Assembly (NCBI RefSeq): GCF_900205925.1
Contig: NZ_OAOD01000003.1
Coordinates: forward strand, 62,001 to 126,000
Source: Clostridium peptidivorans
Lineage (GTDB): Bacteria; Bacillota; Clostridia; Clostridiales; Clostridiaceae
DNA length: 64,000 bases
Direction of reading: 5' to 3'
The translations under genes were made by a program, and so were the position numbers. This document shows, piece after piece, positions 43,996 through 52,554 of the stretch. Under the pieces are notes generated by a model. It was not told where the DNA came from and ran no database searches. It saw only the letters and a list, made by a program, of their open reading frames with translations. The first letter of the stretch is position 1. The number at the start of each line of letters is the position of its first letter.

Positions 43996-44025
43996 AGGGG
44001 CATGTACATAATAATGTATGTGCCC
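43996..44025 (+). other. Hairpin after PBP2
   Basis: AGGGGCATGTACAT and ATGTATGTGCCCT pair across a short loop, directly after the stop. No T run follows; an R2 repeat starts at once. It may be a poor terminator or an RNA 3'-end protector. Confidence 0.5.
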
Positions 44026-44096
44026 TGCATGATTTATAGAAATCTTTGATTTCGTTATAAATCAGCACATCTCAGCTATGATGAGATGTTTCTCAT
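44026..44096 (-). repeat. R2 repeat, complete copy, reverse orientation
   Basis: TGATTTATA and TATAAATCA form the long stem around GAAATCTTTGATTTC, followed by ACATCTCA and TGAGATGT. Nearly identical to the copy at 48088 over the first 40 bases. It lies between the PBP2 and minC genes. Confidence 0.85.
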
Positions 44097-44187
44097 AAAA
44101 AATTCTTTGAGATTTATTATGATGTTAGAAGGAATTGAAAAGAATTTGTTGAAATATAAACATAAGCCCAGTTTTGGAGGTTTAGAT

Positions 44188-44820
44188 ATGATAGATGACA
44201 GCATAATTATTAAGGGAAATAGAGAAGGCTTAAATGCAGTTATTAATATGAATAAGTTCAAAGACGTTGATGAAATGCTGGACTCACTCATTGAAAAGTT
44301 GTCTAGGGGAAGGGTATTTTATAAAGGTGCCACTATAAAAATAACTACACAACTAAAGCATATTAATGAAAGAGAATTAAGAAGACTTAAGGACATTCTT
44401 TTTGATGAATTCTTAATAAAAGATTGTATATTTGAAAACTCTGAGGAAACAATAACTAAAGTATTTTCAGGTGTGTACGAAGGTAGAACTAAGTTTATAA
44501 AAAGAACTGTAAGAAGTGGACAAATTATAAATTACCCAGGAAATTTAGTTATAATAGGTGATGTAAATTCAGGAGCAGAAATTTATGCTTCTGGTAATGT
44601 AATAGTTCTTGGGGCATTAAGAGGCTATGTTCATGCAGGATATGAAGGTAATTCAAAAGCAATTGTAGCAGCTTTTTATCTTCAACCTCAAATACTACAA
44701 ATTGGAGATGTAGCTACCAGGGCACCTGAAGATAATATTAAACCTCAATACCCTGAGGTAGCAAAGGTAAGAGGAAATAGCATAATAGTAGAACCTTACT
44801 TGCCAAATAAATTTATCTAA
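44188..44820 (+). CDS. minC: Septum site-determining protein MinC
   Basis: The 210-aa cell division inhibitor acts on FtsZ under MinD control. The N-terminal FtsZ-binding domain starts [20 protein letters not shown]; the C-terminal beta-helix contains [20 protein letters not shown] and [16 protein letters not shown]. The ATG at 44188 is preceded by TTGGAGG with 7-nt spacing; the frame upstream (to 44086) runs through an R2 repeat and is not conserved. Confidence 0.95.
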   Translation: MIDDSIIIKGNREGLNAVINMNKFKDVDEMLDSLIEKLSRGRVFYKGATIKITTQLKHINERELRRLKDILFDEFLIKDCIFENSEETITKVFSGVYEGRTKFIKRTVRSGQIINYPGNLVIIGDVNSGAEIYASGNVIVLGALRGYVHAGYEGNSKAIVAAFYLQPQILQIGDVATRAPEDNIKPQYPEVAKVRGNSIIVEPYLPNKFI

Positions 44821-44833
44821 TGGAGGGAAATAT

Positions 44834-45631
44834 ATGGGAGACGCTATTGTAATAACATCTGGTAAGGGAGGAGTAGGGAAAACAACTACTACTGCCAATA
44901 TTGGAACAGCACTTGCAGCAATGGGAAAAAAAGTAGTTGTTGTTGATGGAGATACTGGACTTAGAAATCTAGATGTTTTAATGGGACTAGAAAATAGAAT
45001 TGTATTTACGTTAATGGATGTTATTGAAGGCAATTGTAAATTAAAACAAGCACTTATAAAAGATAAAAGATTTCCACATCTTTTCTTATTACCTACTGCG
45101 CAAACAAAGGATAAAGATGATATTTCTAAAGAAAATATGTTAGATTTGGTGGAAACATTAAAGAAGGAATTTGATTATATACTTCTAGATTGTCCAGCTG
45201 GTATAGAGCAAGGATTTGAAAACGCTATAGCAGGTGCAGATAGAGCCCTTATAGTAGTAAATCCTGAAGTTACATCTATAAGAGATGCTGATAGAGTTAT
45301 AGGAAAGTTAGAAGCTAAAGGAATAGAAGACCATCAGCTTATAATAAATAGAATAAATGCTGAAATGGTTAAAAACGGAGATATGTTAGACGTGAACGAT
45401 ATATTAGATAGCTTAGCAATAAAGCTTATAGGAATAGTTCCAGATGACAGAAATATTACTATTTCTACAAACAAAGGAGAGCCGATAGTACTTACGGAAG
45501 GTACAATATCAGGACAAGCATTTAAGAATATTGCTAATAGAGTTCTAGGAGAAAATGTACCATTTTTATCTTTAGAAACAGAGAATAAAGGATTTTTACA
45601 ATCCTTAAAAAAATTATTTGGAATAAAGTAG
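44834..45631 (+). CDS. minD: Septum site-determining protein MinD
   Basis: The 265-aa ATPase oscillates or localises with MinC. The deviant Walker A SGKGGVGKTTTTANIG is at the start (8-23), and the C-terminus is the amphipathic membrane-targeting helix FLQSLKKLFGIK. A TGGAGGG site precedes the ATG, 13 bp after minC. Confidence 0.97.
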   Translation: MGDAIVITSGKGGVGKTTTTANIGTALAAMGKKVVVVDGDTGLRNLDVLMGLENRIVFTLMDVIEGNCKLKQALIKDKRFPHLFLLPTAQTKDKDDISKENMLDLVETLKKEFDYILLDCPAGIEQGFENAIAGADRALIVVNPEVTSIRDADRVIGKLEAKGIEDHQLIINRINAEMVKNGDMLDVNDILDSLAIKLIGIVPDDRNITISTNKGEPIVLTEGTISGQAFKNIANRVLGENVPFLSLETENKGFLQSLKKLFGIK

Positions 45632-45643
45632 GGGGGAATATAG

Positions 45644-45910
45644 ATGGATTTTTTTAGTTTTTTCACTCCTAAACCAGCATCCAAGAATGTAGCAAAAGAA
45701 AGACTTAAGTTAATACTTATACATGATAGAGCAGATTTTTCTCCAGAATTGCTAGAGAATATAAGAGAAGATATTATGAAGGTAATTTCAAAGTATGTTG
45801 AAATAGATAGGGAAGATATGGAAATTAAAATGACATCAAGTGATGAAGAACAGAGTTCTTCTCCAGCACTAATTGCAAGTATTCCCATAAAGAGTATGAA
45901 AAGAAGATAA
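45644..45910 (+). CDS. minE: Cell division topological specificity factor MinE
   Basis: This 88-aa protein stimulates MinD ATPase. The start MDFFSFFTPKPASKNVAKER and the segment RLKLILIHDRADFSPELLEN are typical. It lies 12 bp after minD and a terminator follows. Confidence 0.95.
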   Translation: MDFFSFFTPKPASKNVAKERLKLILIHDRADFSPELLENIREDIMKVISKYVEIDREDMEIKMTSSDEEQSSSPALIASIPIKSMKRR

Positions 45911-45924
45911 TAAGGATTTAAATT

Positions 45925-45957
45925 AAAGCTATGTATAATTTATACATAGCTTTTTTC
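45925..45957 (+). terminator. Terminator after minE
   Basis: AAAGCTATGTATA and TATACATAGCTTT make a 13-bp stem with a 3-nt loop and T run. Confidence 0.92.
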
Positions 45958-46012
45958 GACGTATATTGTTATAATTTTATAAGTAATATACCAAGTAAAC
46001 GGGGGGATAAGT

Positions 46013-47134
46013 GTGCTAGAAAAATTAAAAATAAACAAGAAATTGTTGAGAGAATTAGATTTTAGTATAATTTTAATAGTAGCGATTATAGGACTATTTG
46101 GAGCTTTAAATGTATATAGTGCAACCCATGCAAAGGGAGGTGTAGCTGTATTTAAATCTCAGCTTATATGGCTTGCTTTGGGATTTGCTGTTATGTATTT
46201 TATATTGGTATTTGATTATTCCTTGGTGCAAGGATATGCAAATATAATATACTGGTTTGGCGTTATACTTCTTTTTTTAAATGATACCATATTTAAATCT
46301 ACGGTAAATGGAGCAGGATCATGGATGAAAATAGGTTCTGTGACAATAGGACAACCTTCGGAACTTGCAAAGTTAGGACTTATAATAATGCTTGCTAAAG
46401 AATTAGATAATATGGAGTGTAATATAAATAATCTTAGAAATTTTTTTAAGTTATTAGGATATGCTGCTATTCCAATGATACTTATAGTAATACAACCAGA
46501 TATGGGTATGACTATGGTGTGCTTTTTTATAGTGCTTGGAATATTTTTTGCTGCAGGGCTTGATTTAAAGATTATAGGTGGTGGAATAGCATCAGTTGCA
46601 GTTTTGATTGCTATAGTTTGGAATTCATCTCTTATGCATGAGTATTGGAAGGTGCGACTTACTTCTTTTTTAAATCCAGAAAAGGATGAATTAGGAGCAG
46701 GGCTTCAACTTATACAATCTCAAATAGGAATAGGATCCGGTGGCATACTAGGCAAAGGTTTTTTAAAGGGAACTCAAATAGAAGGTGGATTTATACCTGA
46801 AGCTCATACAGATTTTATATTTGCTGTAGTAGGAGAAGAATGGGGACTTATAGGAGCGATATTTTTACTAACGCTATATGCAATACTTATATATAAGTTT
46901 ATAAAGATAGCAAGAACTTCAAAGGACGTGTTTGGTTCAATGGTTACTATTGGAGTAGTTTCTACATTTTTATTTTCAATAATGCAAAATATAGGTATGA
47001 CTATAGGTGTTATGCCTATTACAGGAATAACACTACCTCTTATGAGTTATGGAGGAAGTTCGTTGATAACGGCATTTATGTCTATTGGATTAGTAATAAA
47101 TATTGGAATGAGAAGGAAGAAAATTAACTTCTAA
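46013..47134 (+). CDS. rodA: RodA/FtsW/SpoVE family glycosyltransferase
   Basis: The 373-aa polytopic protein (about ten helices) polymerises lipid II in sidewall growth. Signatures include VIQPDMGMTMVCFFI, PEAHTDFIFAVVGEEWGL and the closing LMSYGGSSLITAFMSIG. Its place near mreBCD-pbp2-min supports RodA over FtsW. It starts at GTG 46013 after a GGGGGGATAAG site. Confidence 0.93.
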   Translation: MLEKLKINKKLLRELDFSIILIVAIIGLFGALNVYSATHAKGGVAVFKSQLIWLALGFAVMYFILVFDYSLVQGYANIIYWFGVILLFLNDTIFKSTVNGAGSWMKIGSVTIGQPSELAKLGLIIMLAKELDNMECNINNLRNFFKLLGYAAIPMILIVIQPDMGMTMVCFFIVLGIFFAAGLDLKIIGGGIASVAVLIAIVWNSSLMHEYWKVRLTSFLNPEKDELGAGLQLIQSQIGIGSGGILGKGFLKGTQIEGGFIPEAHTDFIFAVVGEEWGLIGAIFLLTLYAILIYKFIKIARTSKDVFGSMVTIGVVSTFLFSIMQNIGMTIGVMPITGITLPLMSYGGSSLITAFMSIGLVINIGMRRKKINF

Positions 47135-47151
47135 TATTTGGAGGGATTTAA

Positions 47152-47523
47152 ATGAATATAGCTTTTATAGCACATGATAAGAAAAAAGATGATATGGTAG
47201 ACTTTGTGAAAAGGTACAAGGAAGTATTTCAAGATCATAATTTATTCGCAACAGGAACTACGGGAAAAAGAATAAATGAGGAGCTAGGTTTTAATGTAAA
47301 AAGACTTTTATCAGGGCCTATAGGTGGAGATCAACAAATAGGGGCAATGGTAGCTGAAGGTAGAATGGATTTTGTAATGTTTTTAAGAGATCCTCTTACA
47401 TCTCAGCCTCATGAACCAGATGTAAATGCACTACTTAGAATATGTGATGTACACCATGTGCCTCTAGCTACAAACTTAGCATCGGCAGAAGTCTTTGTTA
47501 AGGCATTGAAGGCATACATGTAG
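47152..47523 (+). CDS. mgsA: Methylglyoxal synthase
   Basis: The 123-aa enzyme converts dihydroxyacetone phosphate to methylglyoxal. Phosphate-binding ATGTTGKRI, the catalytic [16 protein letters not shown] and [18 protein letters not shown] are intact. It follows rodA by 17 bp and has a TTTGGAGGG site. An R1 element starts almost at its stop. Confidence 0.96.
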   Translation: MNIAFIAHDKKKDDMVDFVKRYKEVFQDHNLFATGTTGKRINEELGFNVKRLLSGPIGGDQQIGAMVAEGRMDFVMFLRDPLTSQPHEPDVNALLRICDVHHVPLATNLASAEVFVKALKAYM

Positions 47524-47525
47524 GA

Positions 47526-47763
47526 TATTACGACGTTTTTAATGCTCTGGGTCGTACAGAATTTTCATCTAGGAAGGCGTTCATTTCGCCTAGAACGGCT
47601 AATATTTATAAATTTAAAATTTCTAAGCCGCCTGAACTCGCTGTCGCTCAGACAGTAGACGGCTCTTAACGGTATTTTAAATTTATAAATAAAGCCGTTC
47701 TAGGACTCATTCAATGCTTTCTACGATGAAAATTCTATGCTCCCAGAGCATTAAAAAGTTCTT
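47526..47763 (+). repeat. Palindromic repeat module R1-D
   Basis: Palindrome with arms AATGCTCTGGG/CCCAGAGCATT, AGAATTTTCAT/ATGAAAATTCT and CTAGAACGGCT/AGCCGTTCTAG, and both halves carry AAATTTAAAATTTC-like cores. The centre CGCTGTCGCTCAGACAG is identical to module A. It starts TATTACGACGTTTTTAATG two bases after the mgsA stop. Confidence 0.88.
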
Positions 47764-47896
47764 CATGTAAACTGCCGAAGGAAGAAATTCAGTCAACTGA
47801 ACTTATAAAATATTTTAGAACTTAACACATAAAAATCTTTTTAAAAGGAATTTTTGCCAAAGCGAAATTCCCTCCTTTAGTAAGGTAAGCATGAAT
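47764..47896. repeat. Central spacer of composite R1 element, copy 3
   Basis: About 130 bp between inverted modules, sharing GAAATTCAGTCAACTGAA-like and ACATAAAAAT blocks with copy 1. Includes AAGGAATTTTTGCCAAAGCG then AAATTCCCTCCTTT, an imperfect hairpin also visible in copy 2. Confidence 0.6.
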
Positions 47897-48198
47897 GATA
47901 TTTTTAATGTTGAACATGAGCAGGGAATTTGCATTGTAGAAAGCATTGAGCAAGCAATTAAAAGCTCTTTATTTCTGATTTTAAGGTGACGTATAGAGCC
48001 TTCTACTGTTTGAGCTGCAGACGAGTTTAGAAGGCTTAGGCGCCTTAAAAGGAAGAAATATTAGAGCTTTTTTGCGTAGCGAACGGTTGCATGATTTATA
48101 GAAATCTTTGATTTCGTTATAAATCACCACATCTCAGGTACTGAGATGTTTCATTAATTATGCAAATTTCCTGCGGGAGGTTCAACATTAAAAACGTT
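47897..48198 (-). repeat. Palindromic repeat module R1-E, interrupted by R2
   Basis: Reverse-orientation module starting GATATTTTTAATGTTGAACA and ending GGTTCAACATTAAAAACGTT. The centre TACTGTTTGAGCTGCAGACG followed by AGTTTAGAA is the complement of the A/D centre. The right arm is broken by a complete R2 repeat (48088-48154), making this module about 65 bp longer than the others. Confidence 0.85.
48088..48154 (-). repeat. R2 repeat nested in R1-E
   Basis: TGCATGATTTATAGAAATCT continues TTGATTTCGTTATAAATCA, then ACATCTCAGGTACTGAGATGT and TTCAT. It is nearly identical to the copy at 44026. R1 arm sequence (TATGCAAATTTCC) resumes after it. Confidence 0.85.
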
Positions 48199-48300
48199 AT
48201 CTTATTTTTATGTAATAACTTTCCTTCCTTATAAATATATATATATCAGAGATTTTTTACAACTGCTGTAAAAATGAGTGATACTGAAGGAGGAGAAAGC

Positions 48301-49062
48301 ATGGGAAACTATAATAATCAGTATGAAGATTATTATAAATCCTTAAGAAAAAATTTTAACACAGGATATACAGGCTCACAAAGGAAAAGTTCAAGTGGGA
48401 TAGGAGAATATTTCCTTAAAAGGCTTCCTAGAGATTTAATTGGAGCTTTAAGTTTAATACTTGTCATTATGTTTTGTAAATTAGTTGTAACTCCAAAAAC
48501 TCAGGCAGTTTATAATTATTCCAAGAGTTTAGTAAATGAAAGCTATGATTATAAAAGTGCTTTTGCTAAAGTAAAGAGCTTGAATGTGGTAAAGGTCGAA
48601 GATAAGGTAACAAATTGGATGGAAACGCTTAAAAGTAAGATTAGTGGTGAAAAAACTTTTAAAGATAAAGTAAAGGAGAATTTTACACTTCCTGTTCAGG
48701 GTCAAATAACATCACCCTATGGATACAGAATTGATCCAATAGATAAGAAAAGAGCTTTTCATGAGGGTGTAGATATAGAGGTAAAGGAAGGAACGGAGGT
48801 TAAATGTTCATCCAGTGGCACGGTTAAAGATTGTGGACAAGATGAGAAGCTAGGTAATTATATAGTGATAGATCATGGTGATGGCATAGAAACAAAGTAT
48901 GGTCATTTAAAAGAAATAAAGGTTAAAAAAGGAGATGTTGTAAAAAGTAGTAGTGTAATTGCGTTAAGTGGAAATACAGGCAAGTCTACAGCACCTCATT
49001 TACACTTTGAATTTTTATATATGGGTGAAAATAAAGATCCTAAGGAATTTATAGCAATTTAA
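48301..49062 (+). CDS. M23 family peptidase, membrane anchored
   Basis: The 253-aa protein has a cytoplasmic start rich in Asn/Tyr, a membrane segment (about 45-62), a linker, and a C-terminal LytM/M23 domain: ITSPYGYRIDPIDKK, HEGVDIEVKEGTEVKCSSSG and HLHFEF, with zinc histidines present. Topology and place before an M50 protease resemble the SpoIVFA/SpoIIQ group of sporulation proteins, where the pair regulates sigma-K processing; this is inference. The ATG at 48301 has GGAGGAGAAAGC upstream, unlike the in-frame ATG at 48274. Confidence 0.85.
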   Translation: MGNYNNQYEDYYKSLRKNFNTGYTGSQRKSSSGIGEYFLKRLPRDLIGALSLILVIMFCKLVVTPKTQAVYNYSKSLVNESYDYKSAFAKVKSLNVVKVEDKVTNWMETLKSKISGEKTFKDKVKENFTLPVQGQITSPYGYRIDPIDKKRAFHEGVDIEVKEGTEVKCSSSGTVKDCGQDEKLGNYIVIDHGDGIETKYGHLKEIKVKKGDVVKSSSVIALSGNTGKSTAPHLHFEFLYMGENKDPKEFIAI

Positions 49063-49065
49063 GAA

Positions 49066-49926
49066 ATGGAGAATATGAACTTGATAAAGGTAAGTAAATA
49101 TTTTTTTCCTTATATAATAGTACTTATATTAATAGGTTATAGGGAGAAGATACTTATATCTTTTCTAATAGTTTTTTTGCATGAACTAGTACATTATAAA
49201 ACTGCTAAAATGCTTGGATTTAATGGCTTTGATATACAAATAATGCCTGTAGGTACTGCACTTAAATTAATAGATATAGATGAAGCATCACCAAAAGAAG
49301 ATTTAATAATTTCTTTGTCTGCTCCATTTATAAATTTAATTTGTGCAGTATTTTTTTATATTCTGTATCATAAATATAAATTTGATATTTTAAATGAATT
49401 ATACCAATGTAATTTTATCATTGGTTTTATTAACATGCTTCCTGCATTTCCACTAGATGGTGGAAGAGCGTTAAGGAATATTATAAATATAAAATTTATA
49501 TATAGAAAAGCAAACACTATAAGTATTTATACAAGTATTATAGTAGGGATTTTACTTATGACATATTATCTTTTTTTGTTTTTGGGTGGAACACTCAATA
49601 TAAGTATAGGAGTTATAAGTATATTTATAATAGCTTCAGCCTTGAAAGAAAGGGAAAGGATATGCTATGTTATTATGAAGGATATAATAAAAAAGAAGAT
49701 TAAATTTTTAAAAAGAGGGTATATAGAAAATAGGGGAATATCTGTGCATTGTAAAAAGGATTTGCTTTTCATTTTAAGCTTGGTGGAAAAAAATAAATAC
49801 AATATGTTTTTAATATTAAATGATGACATGAAGCTTATAAAAACTATATATGAAGAGGAAATAATTGAGGCTTTAAAAGTTTATGGAAATATAATCATAG
49901 AAGAGTATATAAACATGAAGCAATAA
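49066..49926 (+). CDS. M50 family site-2 protease (SpoIVFB-like)
   Basis: The 286-aa integral membrane metalloprotease has HELVH (39-43) and a second metal motif LPAFPLDGGRAL with Asp 131. About six helices are followed by a C-terminal cytosolic domain of CBS type. With the M23 gene just before, it matches the SpoIVFA-SpoIVFB arrangement that cleaves pro-sigma-K in the mother cell. Starts at ATG 49066, ATG 49075 or TTG 49081 are possible; the GGAG at 49068-49071 favours the TTG. Confidence 0.85.
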   Translation: MENMNLIKVSKYFFPYIIVLILIGYREKILISFLIVFLHELVHYKTAKMLGFNGFDIQIMPVGTALKLIDIDEASPKEDLIISLSAPFINLICAVFFYILYHKYKFDILNELYQCNFIIGFINMLPAFPLDGGRALRNIINIKFIYRKANTISIYTSIIVGILLMTYYLFLFLGGTLNISIGVISIFIIASALKERERICYVIMKDIIKKKIKFLKRGYIENRGISVHCKKDLLFILSLVEKNKYNMFLILNDDMKLIKTIYEEEIIEALKVYGNIIIEEYINMKQ

Positions 49927-50000
49927 TTGATAAAATAAATTTCAATTTATAACTATATGTGCTAGAATATAAAATTGAGTACGTAAGAGGAGGTAATTAG

Positions 50001-51857
50001 ATGAATTTCGTTTCAGATGATATTTTATTTAAAGTAGAAAAACCAGCTAGATATATAGGCGAGGAGTTAAATTCATATAAAAAGGACAAAAGTAAGGTAG
50101 ATATAAGATATGCATTTTGTTTCCCAGATGTTTACGAGGTTGGAATGTCTCATTTAGGCACAAAGATATTATATTACTTGCTAAATGAAAGAGAAGATAC
50201 CTTTTGCGAAAGAGTTTTTGCACCATGGCCAGATATGGAAGAACAATTAAGAAAAAATAATATCCCACTATACGCACTAGAAAGCAAAGATTCACTAAAG
50301 AAATTTGATATTTTAGGATTTACTTTACAATATGAAATGAGTTACACCAATATATTAAACATGTTAGATATGGCAGGAATCCCTGTTAGAGCTTCACAAA
50401 GAGGAGAAGATGATCCAATTGTTATGTTTGGAGGACCATGTGCATATAATCCAGAGCCTCTTTATGATATAGCAGATTGTTTTGTACTAGGAGAAGGTGA
50501 AGAAATTACAAATGAATTATTAGATGTATATAAGGAATTTAAGGGAAAGCCTAAGAAGGAATATTTGAAGGCAATATCAAAAATTCAAGGTATATACATT
50601 CCATCATTATATGAAGTGTCCTACAATGAAGATGGAACTATACAGGAATTTAAGCCTACAGAAGAAGGAGTACCTAAAACAGTTAAAAAAAGAATAATAA
50701 AAAACCTAAATGATGTGGCTTATCCAGATAAGTTAATAGTTCCTTATTGTGAAATAGTACATGACAGAATTACACTTGAAACTTTTAGAGGATGCACACG
50801 TGGATGTAGATTTTGTCAAGCAGGTATGATTTACAGGCCATTAAGAGAAAAGAAAACAGATACACTAATGGAACTTGCTGAGAAGCTTATAAGAAACACA
50901 GGTTATGAAGAAATTTCACTTACTTCATTAAGTATTTGTGACTATTCAGATATTGGAAATTTAATAAATTCTTTAATGGAAAAGTATAAGAATGAGAAGA
51001 TAGGAGTATCACTTCCATCTATTAGAATAGACTCCTTTTTTGTAGAACTTATTAATGAGATTCAAAAGGTTAGAAAAACAGGACTTACTTTTGCTCCAGA
51101 AGCTGGAAGCCAAAGAATGAGAGATGTTATAAATAAGGGAGTTACAGAAGAAGATTTAATAAGATCTGTAAGTAGTGCCTTTAATTCAGGATGGTCTACA
51201 ATTAAGCTTTACTTTATGCTAGGACTTCCATATGAAACTCTCGAAGATGCTAAAGGTATAGCAGATCTTACTGAAAAGGTTGTAAATGAATATTATAAGG
51301 TTCCTAAGGATAAGAGAAAAAAGGGATTAAAGGTTACAGCAAGTGCTGCAATATTTGTTCCAAAGCCTTTTACTCCATTTCAATGGGTAGCACAAGCATC
51401 ACAGGAAGAAGTTATGGAAAAGGTCTATGCAGTTAAGGATAATATTAAGAGTAGAGCTATAAGTTTTAATTATCATGCCTCTAAAGTTAGCTTTTTAGAA
51501 GCTATTTTTGCGAGAGGAGATAGAAAACTTTGTGATGTATTAGTAGAAGCCTTTGAAAATGGAGCTAAATTTGATGGATGGTCTGAGCACTTTAAATATG
51601 ATGTTTGGATGAATGCTTTTGAAGAATGTAATATATCTGGGGATTTTTATGCTTATAGAGATAGAAGTTATGATGAAATATTACCTTGGGACTTTATTGA
51701 TATAGGAGTTAATAAAAAATTCTTAATAGATGAAAATGAAAGAGCAAAGAGAGCGGAAGTGCTTCCAGATTGTCGTCTTGGATGTACTAACTGTGGAGTA
51801 AATGTAAATCTTGAAGGGAAGTGTTTTGAAGGTGCGTTATTTAATAAAGTTCAGTAA
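50001..51857 (+). CDS. TIGR03960 family B12-binding/radical SAM protein
   Basis: The 618-aa protein has an N-terminal cobalamin-binding-like fold (YAFCFPDVYEVGMSHLGTKI) and a radical SAM core with CTRGCRFC at residues 265-272. It is nearly always followed by TIGR03936 and RNase G in clostridia. The reaction is unknown; RNA or ribosome modification has been suggested from context only. AGAGGAGG precedes the ATG. Confidence 0.9.
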   Translation: MNFVSDDILFKVEKPARYIGEELNSYKKDKSKVDIRYAFCFPDVYEVGMSHLGTKILYYLLNEREDTFCERVFAPWPDMEEQLRKNNIPLYALESKDSLKKFDILGFTLQYEMSYTNILNMLDMAGIPVRASQRGEDDPIVMFGGPCAYNPEPLYDIADCFVLGEGEEITNELLDVYKEFKGKPKKEYLKAISKIQGIYIPSLYEVSYNEDGTIQEFKPTEEGVPKTVKKRIIKNLNDVAYPDKLIVPYCEIVHDRITLETFRGCTRGCRFCQAGMIYRPLREKKTDTLMELAEKLIRNTGYEEISLTSLSICDYSDIGNLINSLMEKYKNEKIGVSLPSIRIDSFFVELINEIQKVRKTGLTFAPEAGSQRMRDVINKGVTEEDLIRSVSSAFNSGWSTIKLYFMLGLPYETLEDAKGIADLTEKVVNEYYKVPKDKRKKGLKVTASAAIFVPKPFTPFQWVAQASQEEVMEKVYAVKDNIKSRAISFNYHASKVSFLEAIFARGDRKLCDVLVEAFENGAKFDGWSEHFKYDVWMNAFEECNISGDFYAYRDRSYDEILPWDFIDIGVNKKFLIDENERAKRAEVLPDCRLGCTNCGVNVNLEGKCFEGALFNKVQ

Positions 51858-52539
51858 GGAAAGCAATATAAAATTTATATCTCATTTAGATTTAATGAGA
51901 ACTATACAAAAGATAATAAAAAGGGCAGCGCTTCCTATAGAGTATTCAAAAGGATTTAACCCACATATGACTATTTCTATAGCTCAGCCTTTATCCGTTG
52001 GAGTATACTCTTCAGGAGAATATATGGATGTTGTATTAAAAGAAGAAATAGATGAAAATGAGATAAAGGAAAGATTAAGTATAAATGTTCCTTCAGGAGT
52101 AAAAATACTTGAAGTTATAAAGGTTAAAAGCTTAAGCGACAAAAAAGTACCTCAATCTATGGCGGCTATTGAGGCAGCTAAGTATGAAATAGCTATAAAA
52201 TACACTGATTCTTCTATTTTAGGAGAAGAATTAAAAAAACTTCCAAGATTAAATGAATGGAATGTTATTAAGAAAGGTAAAAATGGAGAAAAGGAAGTAA
52301 ATATAAAGCCTTTAATCAAAGAATTTAAATATAAATTAGAAGATAACATATTAAAATTACAGGTACTATTAAGTGCAGGAAGTAAGGAGAATTTATCTTC
52401 TGATCTACTGGGGAAATTTATAAAAGAAAATACTACTGGAGTTAATGAGGAAGCATTTGTTGATATTAAAAGAAAAGATATGTATGGACTTAAAAATAAT
52501 AAATATATACCTCTAATTGAATTACTTTCTAATTATTAA
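51832..52539 (+). CDS. TIGR03936 family radical SAM-associated protein
   Basis: The protein (about 235 aa) begins VRYLIKFSKESNIKFISHLD and contains RAALPIEYSKGFNPHMTISI, both family signatures. It is the constant companion, sometimes the fused C-terminal domain, of TIGR03960. The start is GTG 51832 or TTG 51826, inside the end of the previous gene, so they are translationally coupled. Function unknown. Confidence 0.88.
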   Translation: MRYLIKFSKESNIKFISHLDLMRTIQKIIKRAALPIEYSKGFNPHMTISIAQPLSVGVYSSGEYMDVVLKEEIDENEIKERLSINVPSGVKILEVIKVKSLSDKKVPQSMAAIEAAKYEIAIKYTDSSILGEELKKLPRLNEWNVIKKGKNGEKEVNIKPLIKEFKYKLEDNILKLQVLLSAGSKENLSSDLLGKFIKENTTGVNEEAFVDIKRKDMYGLKNNKYIPLIELLSNY

Positions 52540-52554
52540 AGGGTGTGAGATAGT

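Noticed and set aside
44086-44187. Longer MinC start upstream of 44188
   Set aside because: The extra 34 codons are encoded partly by an R2 repeat and a good ribosome site is found only before 44188.
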